From NCBI GenBank assembly GCA_963920765.1, contig OY987244.1, positions 19,696,358 to 19,760,357 on the forward strand: DNA of 64,000 bases. Direction: 5' to 3'. Of the stretch, positions 62,776 through 64,000 are shown one piece after another. How positions within the stretch are numbered: the stretch's first letter is position 1; every line of letters starts with the position of its first letter. Both the position numbers and the translations under genes were made by a program. The stretch comes from Ulota crispa (lineage: Eukaryota > Streptophyta > Bryopsida > Orthotrichales > Orthotrichaceae). Under the pieces are notes generated by a model that was given only the letters and a program-made list of their open reading frames with translations, did no database searches and was not told the DNA's origin.

Positions 62776-63668
62776 CCCCTAAACGCCCAAGGGTATTTTT
62801 TTTATTGTTGGAAGGCAGTTTTGAAGTTTTTGAATTGTCCTCATATGATCATTATTAAGAATAAAATAAAAATTGTAATTGTAGGATCTTGAACTTCAAG
62901 GTTTTTAGATGGTGCTACCAAAAAAACCTCCAAAAAGGCCACACAGATTCTAAGATATATGTGATTGAACGTGGATGAGTATGGAATATTTTGGTTTTTT
63001 TTAGCCATCCAAAACTTTTAATGCAAAAATGGCAACTTTTGTGTACAAAAATGGGAAGCAACCACTTATGATGATTTAGTATTTGTTGTTATTTCAAAAC
63101 TTACTAGTGATCAAGTTCCAAGTCCATGACCACAATCTCATAAATGAGCTTGCAATATAACTATCCAAGCCCACGAGCTACCACCTAATACAAAGAATTT
63201 TTTAAATTCTAGTTACTGACCAAAACTTATTATAAATAGAAGAAAATTTAATCAAGAATGAATTCCAATATGTATAACAAAGACATTCTAAGTGAAATTA
63301 ACACAAATACACATTTAAATTTTGTTGGATGACAAAATCTCAGTAAAAGGGCCTCATTGCCTAAGAGAGTGCCCAAGGGAAATCTTCACTCTATTCTCAA
63401 CCTGGTGCACATCTTTTCAATGTGACAACTTGTCATAGGCTCTGCATTGACACAATTCATCATATTGTTTAGTGTGCAGGAGGTATTCTTGCAGTTTAGC
63501 TTCCACCAAAAACAATTGGAAAAAAGTATGGACATTAAAATTGAACGTTGAAGCTAACTTCTCCCAAAAAAAACCTTAATATACTCATATCTATGTCTTC
63601 AACAACATATAAAAGTTACTTGAAGTATCCTGAACACAATTAAATTTGGTGCATTAAGGATTTAGGGA
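62776..63668. mobile_element. Probable TTAA-bounded element, 893 bp
   Basis: TTAA at 62772-62775 followed by CCCCTAAACGCCCAAGGG. The right end GGATTTAGGGA precedes TTAA at 63669-63672. Confidence 0.5.
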
Positions 63669-63754
63669 TTAAGTTCCCCTCCTTCACAAGAATCCTCAAC
63701 AGTATATGGTCACCAATGCTAGCTCTCATTAAAAAATGGTAAATTTTTTAGGCT

Positions 63755-64000
63755 TACAAACATTGCAAGCTGGGAACCTTAGGCACTGAGACAAACCTCA
63801 TAAACAAAGAAAGGTTGATGCCTTTGGCGGACTTTGCAGGCGGCAGTTCGAAGTAAGGGAACGATATTTCTTTTGAAATTGGAGAAGGATTGAAACGAGT
63901 GAATGATTGTACGTTATTACTCTCAAAAGAACTTTGTACAAATTTTGCTTCCTGAAGTGTTTTGTAGTCCAAAACGACATCCACTCCGAGGCTCTTGGAT
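63755..64000 (-). CDS. Possible exon of an unidentified gene at the window edge
   Basis: A minus-strand frame open from the right edge encodes LGVDVVLDYKTLQEAKFVQ and later FPYFELPPAKSAKGINLSL, with raised GC. It could end at the donor-like ATGAG|GTTTGT near 63801-63806. No family was recognised and no neighbouring exon was found in the window. Confidence 0.3.

Overview
This is a nuclear window from a streptophyte (green-plant lineage) with an AT-rich, intron-rich genome loaded with transposons. The evidence is a plant-like RPS15A, a plant-type SUVR SET-domain relic, CACTA transposons with plant-type ends (CACTACAAGAAAA, CACTAGTAGAAAA) and canonical spliceosomal introns. A MORN-repeat protein that is not the plant PIP5K type hints at a lineage with motile sperm (alga, bryophyte or fern grade), but the species cannot be fixed from sequence alone.

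Four intact host genes can be rebuilt exon by exon with consistent reading frames. They are a nardilysin-like M16 metalloprotease (minus strand, 5' part only, running off the left edge), a head-to-head MORN-repeat protein (3.2-6.3 kb, plus), a short-chain dehydrogenase (27.4-30.6 kb, minus) and ribosomal protein S15a/uS8 (36.0-37.7 kb, minus). A fifth open frame at 45.7-46.5 kb is a stand-alone retropepsin-like aspartic protease of Ty3/gypsy type.

Between 8 and 23 kb lies the most unusual region. A decayed multi-exon transposase-like gene (plus, 8.6-15.8 kb) converges on a decayed SUVR-type histone H3K9 methyltransferase gene (pre-SET, SET and post-SET; minus, 16.3-17.7 kb, perhaps to 19.3 kb). 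Upstream of that, on the same strand, is a third decayed gene ending in a Cys/His-rich RING-like domain (19.6-21.8 kb). All three keep long conserved frames broken mainly by in-frame stops, mostly TAG, and all sit among AGTACT-rich DNA. The simplest joint reading is one large degenerate DNA transposon that carried a chromatin-modifying SET gene, though capture is not proven and its ends were not found.

From 31 kb to the right edge the window is a nest of repeats. Elements with recognisable ends and target duplications include a 12.7-kb CACTA element (48,930-61,645, TSD ATT) inserted in the arm of a foldback element; a 3.2-kb CACTA element nested in it (55,398-58,641, TSD CAA) with a tandem array near its right end; a 119-bp palindromic MITE (TSD ATA); two 260-bp MITEs with 4-bp duplications; at least ten elements bounded by TTAA with CCCCTAAAGG-like ends; a three-copy ~0.8-0.95-kb family; and a triple-nested foldback at 34.5-35.5 kb. 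The remaining stretches are AT-rich with no supportable genes.
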